In this document: positions 21,830 through 35,453 of the stretch, in pieces
Position numbering within the stretch: position 1 is the first letter of the stretch
Layout: the number at the start of each line of letters is the position of its first letter
NCBI GenBank assembly: GCA_020002185.1
Contig: CM034531.1
Location: 89,802,288-89,866,287, forward strand
DNA from: Paraescarpia echinospica
Taxonomy: Eukaryota; Annelida; Polychaeta; Sabellida; Siboglinidae
Reading direction: 5' to 3'
Length of the DNA stretch: 64,000 nucleotides
Notes under the pieces: generated by a model
Database searches by the model: none
What the model saw: the letters and a program-made list of their open reading frames with translations, nothing else
Told to the model about the DNA's origin: nothing
Position numbers and translations under genes: made by a program

Positions 21830-23669
21830 TTTTTGTCAACAATTGACAGCGATAATTTAATGTGAAATGCATACTGCAATGTGCTGCCACCAATTTCTAC
21901 CCGATATAGGAATGATCTGGATATTGTGATATTATGCAATAGGCAAACAATGAAAGCTTTATATACCAGTCAGCAGTGGAAGGATGATTTACTTGTACAT
22001 ACATAAATTAATGCAAGCCTTGTTTTATTGACATACATTAAATCATATAGCAACATATTAAACATTATAATAACACACATTATTATAATATATTATTTAA
22101 ACAATGTGTAATAGAGCATTATATTATAATGTACACCACAGAATGAAACATCATCACATACTATTTATATAACTTCACTTACATGATGCCAGATACAAAT
22201 GAAACATGTTGTATATTTGTTGGTATCACAGCCTCTTTTTTTATTATATCTGCCAGTGAAAAAGAAACAGTTTCTCGTCAAGAAATCCTGACCTCAAACT
22301 TCTCATGCAGTGTTCTGCTTGAATATTTCAAGTCATGCTTTAGATGTCATTATCATTCATGACTCTGTACACGCTATACTGTAGCTAGACTGTACACCTC
22401 GACCAGTAGTTCTCAAAAGTGTTTGTGTCATTATTGTTACAGTTTCAGGATAGAAATTCACCATAGCGCCTGAATGTTGCTGGAGTCATAGAAGCTCTGT
22501 CTGAGCAGTATCATTGTCATCAGGTGTTTAGGTGTTAGTTTTTTTTTAGTGGGACACTGAATGGGCCATTTAGTACTAGCTTATGTGTTTGACTCAGTAT
22601 TTCACAGAATTATCTGACAAACTCTGAGTTATAATTGTTATTGTTTCCAACATAACAAAGATACCCGAATAAATCTTGCGCCTCCATTTTACGAAGATTT
22701 GGTTTTGAATTTCTCAAAAAGAAATCTGTTATCAACAATTTCCATTGGAGTTAAAAGTTCCGAGATTTGAGCAGCCGAACATATCAATGAGGCAGGTGAA
22801 TTGTAATTCTCAACCATGTTTTGGCCAAGTTGAGAGAAGTTTACGAACAGGTAGGCAGGGCCCTACGTATATGTACGTTCATCCAGCTTATATTTTTAGC
22901 GTTCAATTTAGACTGATACTGATTAGGACAGTCGCGAAATCCATTAATTGTAAATGTTGTCATATTGTTATCTTAATACATTGTAAACAAGAAGCAAATA
23001 GGTGCAATGTGGAACAGCAATTACTTTTGCATTTATATAAAAAATGTAGAAAATGCACAAAACTAATAACTAATTAATTTGACTTTAATCGAGCTAGCAT
23101 ATTATTCTCAATATAATAATGTAATCGCGGTCTTCAAGTTTTACAATGAATATTTGAGAAGGGATGGGTGTACAACTATTATAATGTTGTTCAAGGGCAA
23201 GGAGGCAGCTGCTCCCTGGAATTTCTCTGGGGGGCAGATATATGGTTCTGTCCCCATTAAAAGTGAGCATGAATGTTTGTTTTGTGGCGGGCGTCAATGG
23301 CGGGTGGAAATGTAAATTTTATGAGACGATTAATGTGTATTTTTGTCGCCTGTGAAAGGTGTGTGCAATAGGAGGGTAGACATATTGTTTTCTGCCCCCC
23401 CCCCGCAGTAATAGGCGGCGTGGTGGCGAACATTTTTTCGAACGCACCCCCCTTCTCTTCGGTGCCATCATTTCAGCGGAGACAGCTTAGAGAAGGTGGA
23501 GAAAGCGGCGAAAAACTTCCACCAGCATCCGCCGTCGTCCGATGTCACAGTCGAGCCAAACGAGACAGCCACAAAGGTGAGGGAAGATGTGAAAATATGC
23601 GGCGGCGAAAATGCTTCAGTGGTGCTGAACCTCCGTTAGCCCCCCAAGATGAATTTCATTCCCGCGTCA
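21830..23669. other. No supported gene
   Basis: Mostly AT-rich. A GC-richer patch at 23180-23310 contains a frame with KGKEAAAPWNFSGGQIYGSV and CLFCGGRQW, which looks like a dispersed repeat rather than a gene but I cannot name it. Frames at 22745-23077 and 23420-23680 have no recognisable content. Confidence 0.4.
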
Positions 23670-23675
23670 CTGTCC

Positions 23676-23964
23676 GTACCCCGTTCTCGCGGCGACAGTG
23701 GCGGCCGGCGTCGACGGCGTCCTCAACAAACATGACTGTCCCCCGCAAGGCGACACGAAGGCGGCGACACTGCCGACGACACTGCCAGAAGCCCTTCACT
23801 GTCTGCAAGAAGACGAGTGGATGGTGGAGCATCTGTGGCGAGAGTTCGTCGACTGGTTAGTACGAAGAAAGACACAAACAGAAGTAGAGAAACTAAGTGA
23901 AGTCGGCGTCAAGAAAGACGACGATCTAGAGAGCGAGAAACAACTCTATTTTACTTATTTCTAG
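23676..23964 (+). pseudogene. C-terminal part of a second glutamine-synthetase-like copy
   Basis: From CCGTACC to the stop TAG this matches the last 96 or so residues of the intact gene (VAAGVDGVLNK, then CPPQGDTKAATLPTTLPEAL, ending LYFTYF) with high identity and no frameshift. All upstream catalytic blocks are missing. With the exon 1 at 15431 and the exon 2 start at 16110 it probably represents one copy split and gutted by insertion of the intervening 7.5 kb. The intact frame to the stop suggests fairly recent decay. Confidence 0.85.
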
Positions 23965-24132
23965 ACACAGATCAACTAGTTTCAACTCCTAGAACAGTTG
24001 TCAAATACAGTATTTTTACTTTCAGAACGGTAAATATGTACGCGTCAATATGAGTGAAGAGGTTCATTAGACTGGGTGGGTCAAATAATGTAATTTTTTT
24101 ACTTATCCCACACTCCGTTCACCTAATTTTAT

Positions 24133-24262
24133 CTACGTTTCGACTACCCTCGGCAAACGTCACCAGACGGTTACCACTATATACGTCTGCGCAGAATGAC
24201 TAAACGTGTCGCCATTGAGCGGTACCAATCTGATGTAGATTGCCGAGAGCTGTGGAAACGTC
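24133..24262. repeat. Hairpin element with hammerhead-like cores, copy 2
   Basis: Homologous to 14328-14455. Read on the minus strand it has CTGGTGA, a stem GTTTGCC-GAG-GGTAGTC and GAAAC; read on the plus strand from 24232 it has CTGATGT, a weaker stem and GAAAC. So one element carries a decayed hammerhead-like core on each strand, each with one altered core base. Terminal sequences ACGTTTC and GAAACGT are inverted. A snap-back MITE is the alternative reading. Confidence 0.5.
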
Positions 24263-24746
24263 ACGGGAAGTAAGGGAAACTGGCTGTGAAATATGAAAAT
24301 ATTACTTATTATGGAATACTTAAACATGCATTCCTTTAAACGTGCAATATGCGTCATCTCCGCCGGCAAGTTTGGTAGATGGCACATGCAGAAGCTAAAA
24401 CAGTATCATTCTTGTGTCAGTGTGCCCCTCAGAGTGTGAACCGAAGTGTATCACGACAAAAGCATTATTGATATGTTTAAAACAATTATAAATACAATCC
24501 ACTTCCCCCATCCTGACTGGCACTGTCACCAGAAAAATATAAGCTTAAGCTACATGTGACATAACTCACGTCTATGCAAGTCAAAATATACCGAGCAAAG
24601 ACGACATTTAATAAGATTTAACAAGATTGCCACCCAGAGAATTAACTCTAGGTGGCAGGTGGACAAGGAAGCCCTTTGGCTTATCGAGAGTCCGACCCTT
24701 TTATCTATGTGTATCCCGCCCGTCTGAGGTATGTGTCGATTTTATT

Positions 24747-27440
24747 TTAAAACATATTCACGCTACTAGCACCCACACAATCAGCAGATAATCTGTTCCA
24801 TTCATTTACAGTCCTTTGTGAAAATGAAAACTTTCTTATATCTAATCTACTCTGCTCCTTTGCTAATGTAACTTCATGTCCTCTAGTCCTTCTATCTTTC
24901 TTAACTGAAAAAAATTTTCTATCAATATTTTCATAACCATTCAATATTTTATCTGTTAAACCACATTTTTTAGGCGTATTTCGTAACTAAGATCCCTCAG
25001 TTTTGGTATCATTTTAGTTGCTCTCCTCTGCACTCTTTCTAGCATATCTCTGTCCTTCCTGCGGTATGGCCTCCACGCTTGAATACAATGTTCTAAATGA
25101 GGCCTAACTATTGTTTTGTACAGCGGTATTATTAGCTCTTTTTCATTATACGTTATGTTTCGCCTAATTAATCCAATGATTTGATTTCCCTTTTAAGCTG
25201 CAATTCCGCACTGCTCTGAAACCTTCATATCAGCACTAATGGTTAACCCTAAGTCCTTTTCTTTTACAGTAGTTCTTAGTACAGTACCCCCCATTGTATA
25301 TTCTACCTCTTCGTTCCCATGTCCTGTGTGGAGGCATTTACATTTCCCAAAATTGAACAGCATTTGCCACTTTTCAGACCATTTGATCAACCTGTCAAGA
25401 TCATCTTATAAATGCTGTCTATCTCCATCACTTTTAATCCTTCTAAAATTGTTTGTATCATCCGCAAATTTAAAAACCTTGCTTGTTATTTCATCATCCA
25501 AATCTTTGATATATATTAAGAATAATATAGGTCCTAATACTGATCACTGTGGTACCCCTCTCAATACCGATTTCCAGTTTGAAGCCTCCCCATCAACTAC
25601 TACACGTTGTCTTCTGTCAATCAGCCATTGTTCTATCCAGTTTATTATACCATTTCCTATGCCATGGGCCTTTAGTTTCAGCAGTAATCTTTGATGTGGT
25701 ACTTTGTCGAAAGCTTTTTGAAAATCGAAGTAGACGATATCTACCGGTGATCCCTCATCTACCCACTTAGTGACGTCTTCCAAAAAACATAACATATTTG
25801 TTAAGCATGACCTCGCTTTAACAAAAAACATGTTGAGATGGGTTTATCAAGTTTTGTTTAACAAGAAAATCCACCATGTGATCTTTAATTAGTCTTTCTA
25901 ATAATTTGCAAATCACTGATGTTAAACTCACTGGTCTATAGTTCTCTGACTTGTTGCTCGAACCTTTTTTTAAATAACGGTATACTGTTTGCCTCTTTCC
26001 ATTCTAAAGGAACCACTTCCTCTTCTAATGACAAATTGAAAACTGTTGTAAGCGGTACGCTAATTTGTTCTACAATTTCCAATAGTAGTTTGGGCGGAAT
26101 CCCATCCACTCCAGGTGATTTATTATCCTTCACAGCCCTTATTTTCTTAGCTACCATTTCCGGGGTTACAATTAATTGTCCTAAATAGTCTGAATCTGCC
26201 CCCTTGAACTTAGCCTCTGGTACTGGCAGTGAACTAATATCTTCTCTGGTAAACACTGAACTAAAGTACTCATTCAGGTCTTCTGCCATTAAGAATCCCT
26301 CTGATATTATATTTCCAGCACTATCTTCTAGAGGACCGACCTTATCTTGAACTGTTTGTTTGCTTCGAACATACGCATAACAACTTTTGCTCTCATGTTT
26401 TATATTACTAGCTAATTGTTGTTCATAGCTTCTCTTTGAATTTCTAATTTCAGCTGTAGCTTGGTTAAGTGCTTCTTTATATCTGTTGTAATCTTCATCA
26501 TTTCCAGTACATCTCTATGACTTCCACATCATTTGTTTATACTTAATTTTTCTAATGGCTTCTTTCGATAAGTGTTTCTTTTTGGACCGTTTCCCTTGTT
26601 TTTTTAAGGGTACAAATTTATCGACTATGCACTTAATTTCACTGTTTAATATATTCCAGCATTCTGTTGCTGTCTTATTTTTCAGTGTGTTATTCCAGTC
26701 TATCTTTGCTAAATATTTCCTCATGTCCTTATTCCTTCCTTTGCGGAAATTTCTCCTATACTGCTTTTTACTATTCCTTTCTGATTTTACATTGATGGTA
26801 AAATGTATCTGGTTGTGATAGCTACTCCCCAGTGGCTCACATATCTTGACATTGTCAACTAATTCATTCTGTGAGGACAAAACTATGTGTAACAGATTCT
26901 CACCCCTGGTTGGTTCTAGCACATGTTGAGAAAGGAAAGTATCTTGAACTAAAACTAAAAACTTGTGGTCCTCACTCCCCATATTCTGAAGAGATTTCCA
27001 TTGTATATGCCCGTGGTTAAAATCCCCCATAATAATAGAGTCCCGTGTGCTTACTTCCCTTATAGCGTTTTGTGTTTTTTTCATTCTCTTCGACGCTTAT
27101 GTTTGGACTTCGATAAACTAACCCAACTGTTAACGTTGAGTTTCCTGTAACTATGTTACACCAAACAGCTTCTTCGCAATCTGCTTCTCTTTCTAATTTT
27201 ATTTCATAAGCCTGGATAGATTCTTTAATATATAAAATAACTCCAACTCCCTTTCTTCCTATTCTATCTTTTCTAAACATTACATATCCTCTCAGTCCCA
27301 ATTCAGCATCTGATAAATCGGTGGTGGTCCAGGATTCGGTTATACCTATTATATGAGGGTCAATATCTTCTACCATAATGTTTAGTTTATTTATTTTGTT
27401 TACTATACTCCTTGCATTTAAACAAGCACATTTATATCCA
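24747..27440 (-). pseudogene. CR1-like ORF2: endonuclease and reverse transcriptase, broken
   Basis: It starts with LNARSIVNKINKLN, the N-terminus of an apurinic-type endonuclease (stop just before at about 27444), then IIGITESW, GVGVILYI and GLVYRSPN. A second piece (27084-26515) continues MGDFNHGHIQW, an endonuclease catalytic block, and SDHNQIHF. RT pieces follow: FTREDISSLPV (26289-25936), FQKAFDKVPHQRLLLKLKAHG and VVVDGEASNW (25831-25544) and the thumb region (25390-25193). At least four frame breaks separate them. The protein would nick target DNA and copy its RNA at the nick. Confidence 0.85.
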
Positions 27441-27540
27441 GCTTAAGAAGAGTTTTCCAGACTGTTATTTGCTGATTTATTTGTGCTGTCTTTATCTATG
27501 CCTCCATTTTCAGGCTTTTCTGTGAGTCCCCCCTGCGAAT

Positions 27541-28407
27541 CTAGTTTAAATATATGCAACCTGTCCCACTGTCAACAGATCGCAGCAGGTTCTCTGAGAA
27601 AACTGCTGCCCCCTTTCCACTAAGATGGAGGCCATCTCTCATGTACATATCTTCCCTCCCAAAAAAGTATCCCCATAAATCTGTGAATCCCACCCCCTCT
27701 TCTTCACACATCTGCTCAACTAGTGCGTTGATCGCCATCCTCTTGCAGTTTCTATACGTTGCCCCCCTTCCTCCCATTACTGGCAAAATTCCTGACAGAA
27801 TAACCGGTTCAACTCTTGTCTTCTTTAGCTTCCTCATTAACTGTCTATACTTTTGTACTATTGTAGTTGTTCCCTCCTTGTCTGCATTATTTGTTCCTAC
27901 ATGTACCTTGTCATGTCCCAATACCTTCTCTACCCTGTCAGTCACATGTTCAATCCTAGCCCCCGGTAGACAAACAACGTCTTTCCCCTTGCTCAGTGTC
28001 TTGTCCGTCTTTCTCACAATGGAGTCGCCCATAAACACCCTCTCTTTCCTCATTGCCCCCTCATTCACTGCCTTAGGATAGCTCCTTCTTCGGTTTGCAT
28101 CAGTCTGGTTGTTGTCTTTCCCCCCTGTCGTCTTCTCTCGTGTCACATTCTCTTCCGATCCATTCTTTCCTGTCGCTTTTTTTCTTGTCACCTTTCCTCC
28201 TGTCAGCGTCCCTTTTATCGACTTCTCTTCTATCACATATGCTCTCACTTCCTTTCGTCCCTTCATCTTTCGTCCCATCTCATTGTCTTCTCTCCTCTCC
28301 CGTCCCATCTTCCCTCCCTCCTTCTCTACGGTCACTTTCTTCCCTGTCACCTTCACGCTTGTCACGTTTTCTGTTGTCGATTTTCCAATTTCTTCCCCTC
28401 CAATCAC
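27541..28407 (-). CDS. CR1-like ORF1 with SGNH/GDSL esterase domain
   Basis: A 288-codon intact frame. Residues 1-115 are Lys/Gly/Thr-rich and of low complexity, probably nucleic-acid binding. From about residue 120 come the SGNH hydrolase blocks: block I FMGDSIVRKTD, block III VHVGTNNAD and block V YMRDGLHLSGKG. Esterase-type ORF1 proteins are known in part of the CR1/L2 group of LINEs; their biochemical role is uncertain. A frame break just 5' (about 28440) suggests the true N-terminus is lost. ORF2 begins about 100 bp downstream. Confidence 0.85.
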   Translation of the reverse strand: MIGGEEIGKSTTENVTSVKVTGKKVTVEKEGGKMGRERREDNEMGRKMKGRKEVRAYVIEEKSIKGTLTGGKVTRKKATGKNGSEENVTREKTTGGKDNNQTDANRRRSYPKAVNEGAMRKERVFMGDSIVRKTDKTLSKGKDVVCLPGARIEHVTDRVEKVLGHDKVHVGTNNADKEGTTTIVQKYRQLMRKLKKTRVEPVILSGILPVMGGRGATYRNCKRMAINALVEQMCEEEGVGFTDLWGYFFGREDMYMRDGLHLSGKGAAVFSENLLRSVDSGTGCIYLN

Positions 28408-28440
28408 CTTCCCTCCTCTGAATCTCCTTTCCTCAGTTTA

Positions 28441-29300
28441 TCAACTTTTCTGCACCACCAATTTCTACGATCTATCTCCGCCAAATATAGCCTCGACGTT
28501 AGCATAAAAGGTATCATTTCGACGTTTAGTTCACCCACTCGATCCTACCGTTGTGTTATCATCACTTAATAAAGGTAGACAACTAGATGATACGACACAG
28601 TCATATTAGGATAGTGATTGAACAGTGCACATTATGTATCAGCAAGTATGTTTGCTAACAGCGTGAACAGCGCACCCTCCGTAAGCTGAAATGTTCCTCG
28701 TCTACTTGCAATTTCAGATCTCACCTTTATGCGTTGAATGCCATTTATGTTAAACATACACTAGAGTCTAGAGGGCGACCGTGTAACCGTAAAACAACAC
28801 ATTATATCTCACACACTAGACGACCCAACGTTGACGTTCACAGCCCCGCCGTTGTGGCCCAGTTAAAGGACAAGAGGCCGGATCGACGACCGCATATATT
28901 TACATAGTGGAGTGGCTTAAGTCCAATGTTCAGTGATATCGTGACAAACTGAACCAACTAACATAACAGAGGGTTTGATTTGTTCTAAAGAAACACGTTG
29001 TCGTTGTCATTTCGGAACATCTGTGTGATTAATGTTATGAACTAATTCACTTAAATAATTTAATCCCTCCATCCAATCATCCATTCTTCCATACGTCTAA
29101 CCACCATCGCATCATACATGAATGCGTGCACGCACGAATGTACGAACGCACGCACGCACGTACGGAAGAGCAAGAACTGAAAGAGCTATAAAACAATATA
29201 GTACCTGACCCACACTCCTGCATAACAGGGAACAAGAAGGAAAACCAATATATATGTACGTGTACACACGCACGCACGCACGAACGGACAAAATGACGCA
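28441..29300. other. Intergenic; weak glutamine-synthetase promoter remnant
   Basis: At about 28740-28930, ACATACACTAGAG, AGAGGGCGAC and CACACACTAGACGAC recall the flanks of the intact gene's exon 1 and of its copy near 15250-15330. It looks like an old copy of the 5' flank only. The rest shows no gene. Confidence 0.35.
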
Positions 29301-29307
29301 CGCACGG

Positions 29308-30341
<1,034 letters not shown>

Positions 30342-31302
30342 TCATCTCATCTCAATCCCGAAACCGAACGTCGTGGGAGCACCATTGATGCCTTCCGGGA
30401 CAGCTCCCTTCATCTCTGGCGGTTTCGGGCAAGTGCTTAGGTTGTAGCAAAGTCCATCCCGTTCCATTCTTGGATGTCGTCCGCCCATTTCTTCTCTTGT
30501 CTTCCTGGTCATCTTTTTCCTTCCACCGTGTCCTGGAGAACGGTCTTGGCTAGGCCTCCCGATCTTGTTACATGGCCGTACCACTGGAGCTTCCTTTTTC
30601 TCACTGTAGTCAGCAGTTCCTTGTAAGGCCGTGTGTGCTTCAATCATCTGGCGCACATTCTTGTTGGTGACATGGTTAGTGCAGCTGATGCCCAAGATCT
30701 TTCGGAAGCACCTCATTTTCATAGCTTGTATTCTCTTCTCAAGTTCTGCTGATAGTGTCGATGTCTCGCATGCGTAGATGTAGATGGAGCTGACCAGAGC
30801 ACGCATGAGTCTCATCTTGGATTTGAGACTGCTGATCCTGTCTGTCCAAATAGGCTTCAGTCTTGCCAAGGCAGCTGTTGCTGTGCAGTTCTGACAAGTA
30901 TCCCAGGTTTGGAACCTTCGTCTGAGATTACTGCTCCCAGGTATTTGAACTCTGTCACTATCTCCACTCTCTAGTCGCTGATAGTGATCTGAGCCTCGGT
31001 ACACTTTGGAATATTAGTCATCAGCTTGGTCTTGTCCGCGTTGATCTCCATTCCATACATGGATGATGTCGCTCCAAGCAATGTACCAGGCGCACATGTT
31101 CGTCTTCACTGCCTACCAAGCCATCAATGTCGTCTGCAAAACGGAGGTTTGAGATTGGACGACCTCCAATGCTGACTGTTCCTTCATGATCTTCAAGGGC
31201 GTCTACCATAATTCTCTCCAGACATAAGATATGAACATTAATAACGTAGACCTGTGAATTAATCCAAAACAGTGATGCCCTCTGATGGCAGTGAGCAGTC
31301 AA
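30342..31302 (-). mobile_element. RTE-like LINE, 3' half of reverse transcriptase
   Basis: On the minus strand, 31302-31021 carries SIGGRPISNLRFADDIDGLV with the FADD catalytic motif. After a frame break, 31004-30342 carries TATAALARLKPIW, SSIYIYACETSTL, EKRIQAMKMRCFRKILGIS and a decayed C-terminus. The 3' end is short TGAGA-type repeats (about 30330-30355). This is a 5'-truncated RTE-like element, separate from the CR1 and L2-like families here. Confidence 0.85.
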
Positions 31303-31554
31303 ACTATGTCTTTTTCTCCACTATTCTTAGCGAATTCTCGAAGGCGAGCAAGAGTCGGTTAAACGAAACTACACCCAGTATTGCAAACAAATGATGGCTG
31401 TCCAAGCGGCCAAATTTGGAACTTGAATGTCTGTCAAACTCAGCTATTAAAACACCGCATGCGCACTGGATGATCTGTCCTCGCATAAAATACATGTTTT
31501 AAGGCACTCTTCTTTGCATAGGCGAACTCTGTGTGAACGGGCTTTCATTATGCA

Positions 31555-32205
<651 letters not shown>

Positions 32206-32615
32206 CAGAGCTTTCTTCCTCCGACACAATCGGCATTGACTTGATAAATATTTATCCGATTGAGTTGAGTGAGTATTGAGGTGATCGAAGATGAAAGAGC
32301 AACAATTATAACGACCACTTATGGTCAATAAAGAGTTATAAGTATTGTTACTTAAAACGTGAGATGAGGTCGACTTGACATGGATGGAGGACAGTCGTCT
32401 TAACAACCTTCAGTCGAACAACACGAAGCGCAATCGACCAACAATTCTACGTGGTCAATTCACTTTAGTGATATATTTATGTGGTTGGTGCTTTTCTAAT
32501 CAAATAAAACAATGTTATTGCTACAGTTTTGTCGAAAATGTTTCAGAAGGAAACCCAATCAAATCAGTGTTTTGTGGACCGGAATATGACACAGTCATAT
32601 AAGAAAATATTAAAA

Positions 32616-32742
<127 letters not shown>

Positions 32743-34094
32743 TATTTAATAATTACTACTAAATGACAGCTACTGTCATTATATTCAACCGACGGGGTTA
32801 ATTGGTATTTCCAATTACGGTGTACCGTGAGATATTTTAAAACAATCGTTCGTCTATGTTGATAAATATGATTGTTTCGTAAAATAACAATACTTAGTAC
32901 GAACTATTAACCGTTACAGAACACATTAGACATTATCAAACATTTACAGTACATGTCACATTTTCTTAAATATATGATCAGGTGTGTTCTGGTACTATCC
33001 CGTGTCGAACATTCAACCAGAAATCTTGACCCGAGGATGCAGTTTTTATAGTATATAATGGCCAACCGCCCCCAAACAGTGCCTCGTTACGTTGATGCAC
33101 ATAATCACCTATTTATGATTCTGAGCTGATAGTCAATACTCTATAATTCACATCAGTACGTCTGACAGCTAGAACTTGGTTTGATAAGTTGCATATTTTA
33201 TGTCTTGCACGTGGTCTATCTGAGTGAGAATGTTTGCTATTTGTTTGAAAACGATATTACACTTCCTTGTAGTTCGTACAAACATTTAAAAGGAATAAGG
33301 GTGTTCAAGATTAAACTATCCTTATGTGTCGTGATTTCAATTACTCTCAACAAACGTCGAGGAGTCGAAATAGCGTCGACATAACCTATCGACCCTACAC
33401 TCAGAAACACCCCCAGGGGGACGTGCAAGCTGTCACGAACACACGCTCGATCAGCGTGCTGATATTGGCGTACATTTGAGGGTCACTGAGGAAGTTGGCA
33501 CATTCCCGGACGCGAGACAGGTAGGCAGTATTATTAATTTATAGCAATCATTTACGACCTATGCCGACCAAAACATAATATATCGTTTGTTTTAGTTAGG
33601 AGTGGAGACAACTGCGACATTAAGGTTATTAAATAAGTCATTAATATGATATTAACATGTGAATAAGTTAATGCTGTTTGAACTTTGTACGGTTCATAAT
33701 GTGTACTTTCATATATGATAATCAACTTATCGACCTTGCGGGAGTAGGGGTGGATAAGTCGATTCACGTGGTTCGCGTCTCAACTAATCCCGGTCTTCTT
33801 CAGTATTCTGCTACGTCGGTTGTTCATATCTGCCCTTTCTACCCCCCCCCGACACTGTCTCCACATCTTAGACGGTATCATCGCCAGCAAACTGTTGGTT
33901 ACTTTCACAAAGTTATACAACAGCGTTATACAACGTTCCACTGTATAATATTTTAAAACATGCACGATTCCCTTTTCCTTATCCATGTAGTAGATGCTTA
34001 TTATTTGTTGACGTACTGTTGATAAAAAATTATAATTTGTGCAAACTGGTATCAATTTCAGAACAATCTACGGTTTTTGTTAACATTATTGTTA
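32743..34094. other. No supported gene
   Basis: AT-rich. A GC-richer patch at 33400-33520 ends in a consensus donor (GACAG|GTAGGC) on the plus strand, and the minus strand of the same patch is an open frame (33520 down to about 33411, ANFLSDPQMYANISTLIERV). No acceptor or homology supports either reading. Confidence 0.4.
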
Positions 34095-34105
34095 TATTAT
34101 ATGTG

Positions 34106-34138
<33 letters not shown>

Positions 34139-34165
34139 GTATATATATACATATATATATATATT
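34095..34165. repeat. TA-rich palindromic microsatellite
   Basis: TA repeats punctuated by ATGTATA and TACATA so that the tract is nearly self-complementary. Confidence 0.9.
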
Positions 34166-34559
34166 GTCTTAATGACATTTTCCGTATGAAGAATGATAGT
34201 AAGTTAAAGTTACATGCTAATGAAACATAGTTTCATATTATTGACACACAGAGGCAGTGTAAAGAAATTGAGAAGTGTTTTTCCATACCTCCTTTAGCCA
34301 GTATGTTATGCCTGCATTTGAAACACGAAATTTAGGCGATATCTTTGATGAATACATACATTTCATACAGCACACTTTTCCAATTTGTCGTTGCTATTAT
34401 TCTCATATTCATAATTTGCAATGTATCCGTAGGTATTTGCTTCTTTCTGTTGAAAAAAACAATTGCAAATGCGCTCGTTACTAGTTGACTGGACTATTGT
34501 AATTCCATTTTTCACAATATTGCCATTGAGGATTTCACAAAATTACTACGTGTACAGAA

Positions 34560-34880
34560 TTGGTTAGCAACGTTTGTGACTCAGTCTCCGCGTTTTTCTC
34601 CCTCTGTGCCACTTCAGACGCCTTTGCATTGGCTTCCTGTCCCACATCGTATAATTGTTAATATCTGTATCATTACATACCAGGCACTTTCATGTAAGCA
34701 GCCGTCATATTTACATTCACTGCTTACTTCTGTGGTTAACACTATCCAGCTGCGATCATATAGTCCTGACTTACTTTTTTTCCTAGAGTCAACACTAACT
34801 TTGGAACTAGCAGTTTTTGTGTTGCTGCAGCAATTCTTTGGAATATGCTTCCTCTTAGTGTTAATGAACATATTATAACA
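34560..34880 (+). mobile_element. LINE fragment, C-terminal region of a reverse transcriptase
   Basis: The frame reads PLHWLPVPHRI, IITYQALSCKQPSYL and later LLQQFFGICF, the C-terminal pattern (LHWLPV..RI, TY.AL....P.YL) of CR1/L2-type reverse transcriptases. Both sides are truncated. Confidence 0.75.
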
Positions 34881-34899
34881 TATTATAAAATTCAGCCGT

Positions 34900-35453
34900 C
34901 ATTAAACACAACTTATCTTCATAACCTTGCTTATCCACCGTAGTTCCCTGATGTATCCAACTATCTGTTGACAGCTTGAATACAACTCACTGATTTTGAG
35001 ATTGACTTGTGTTATTGCGCCTCTGAGCTTGGTTTCTAAGGATTTAGGCGTAATATAAATTACCATATTATTATTATTGTATATATTAATATTGTGTTGT
35101 TTTACGATGATATTCCAGTGGGTATTCCAGCGTTGAAGACAACAAGTCCACTTGTCAACATGAGCGGCATTTCGGTAATTTCTTTGTTTTAGTATCTGAG
35201 AGTCGAGTACAAGTAACGTAAGCTTAGAAATAGTTACACACCTGTACATAGAATGTACTAATTTACAATAATACACCGTATATATTTTTACTGACCATTA
35301 AGAAATTGCATGCCAAACATCCAACACATGTATAAATGTAACAGTTGAAGTGTGTTAGCCAAACAATACAGCATAAATCATTTATGTTAAATTGTTATTT
35401 AATGTTTAGACGTTTTGACAAGCTCAGACGTGTCTGGAAGTGAATTACGTCAC
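34900..35453 (+). other. Upstream region of the third peptide gene
   Basis: AT-rich, no gene. The sequence just before the start codon contains ATTACGTCAC (35443-35452), a CRE-like half site; no clear TATA box at a convincing distance. Confidence 0.35.

Larger units (their letters stand above)
24603..28440 (-). mobile_element. CR1-like LINE, nearly full length
   Basis: On the minus strand the order is ORF1 with an SGNH esterase (28407-27541), endonuclease (about 27430-26515), reverse transcriptase (26289-25193) and a 3' end at about 24603. The 3' terminus is a short repeat, AATCTTGTTAAATCTT, also found at the ends of other copies (53215-53233, 53529, 56643). ORF2 has several frame breaks, so this copy is dead. 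Many other copies or fragments occur at 10796, 51832, 53529, 56333, 56939 and 62530. Confidence 0.9.

Noticed and set aside
23420..23860. 146-codon ORF as a separate gene
   Set aside because: Its right half is an out-of-frame reading of the glutamine-synthetase-like C-terminus, which is clearly conserved in the 23698-23964 frame.
28095..28507. Plus-strand Pro/Ser/Leu-rich ORFs
   Set aside because: Antisense to the low-complexity N-terminus of the CR1 ORF1.
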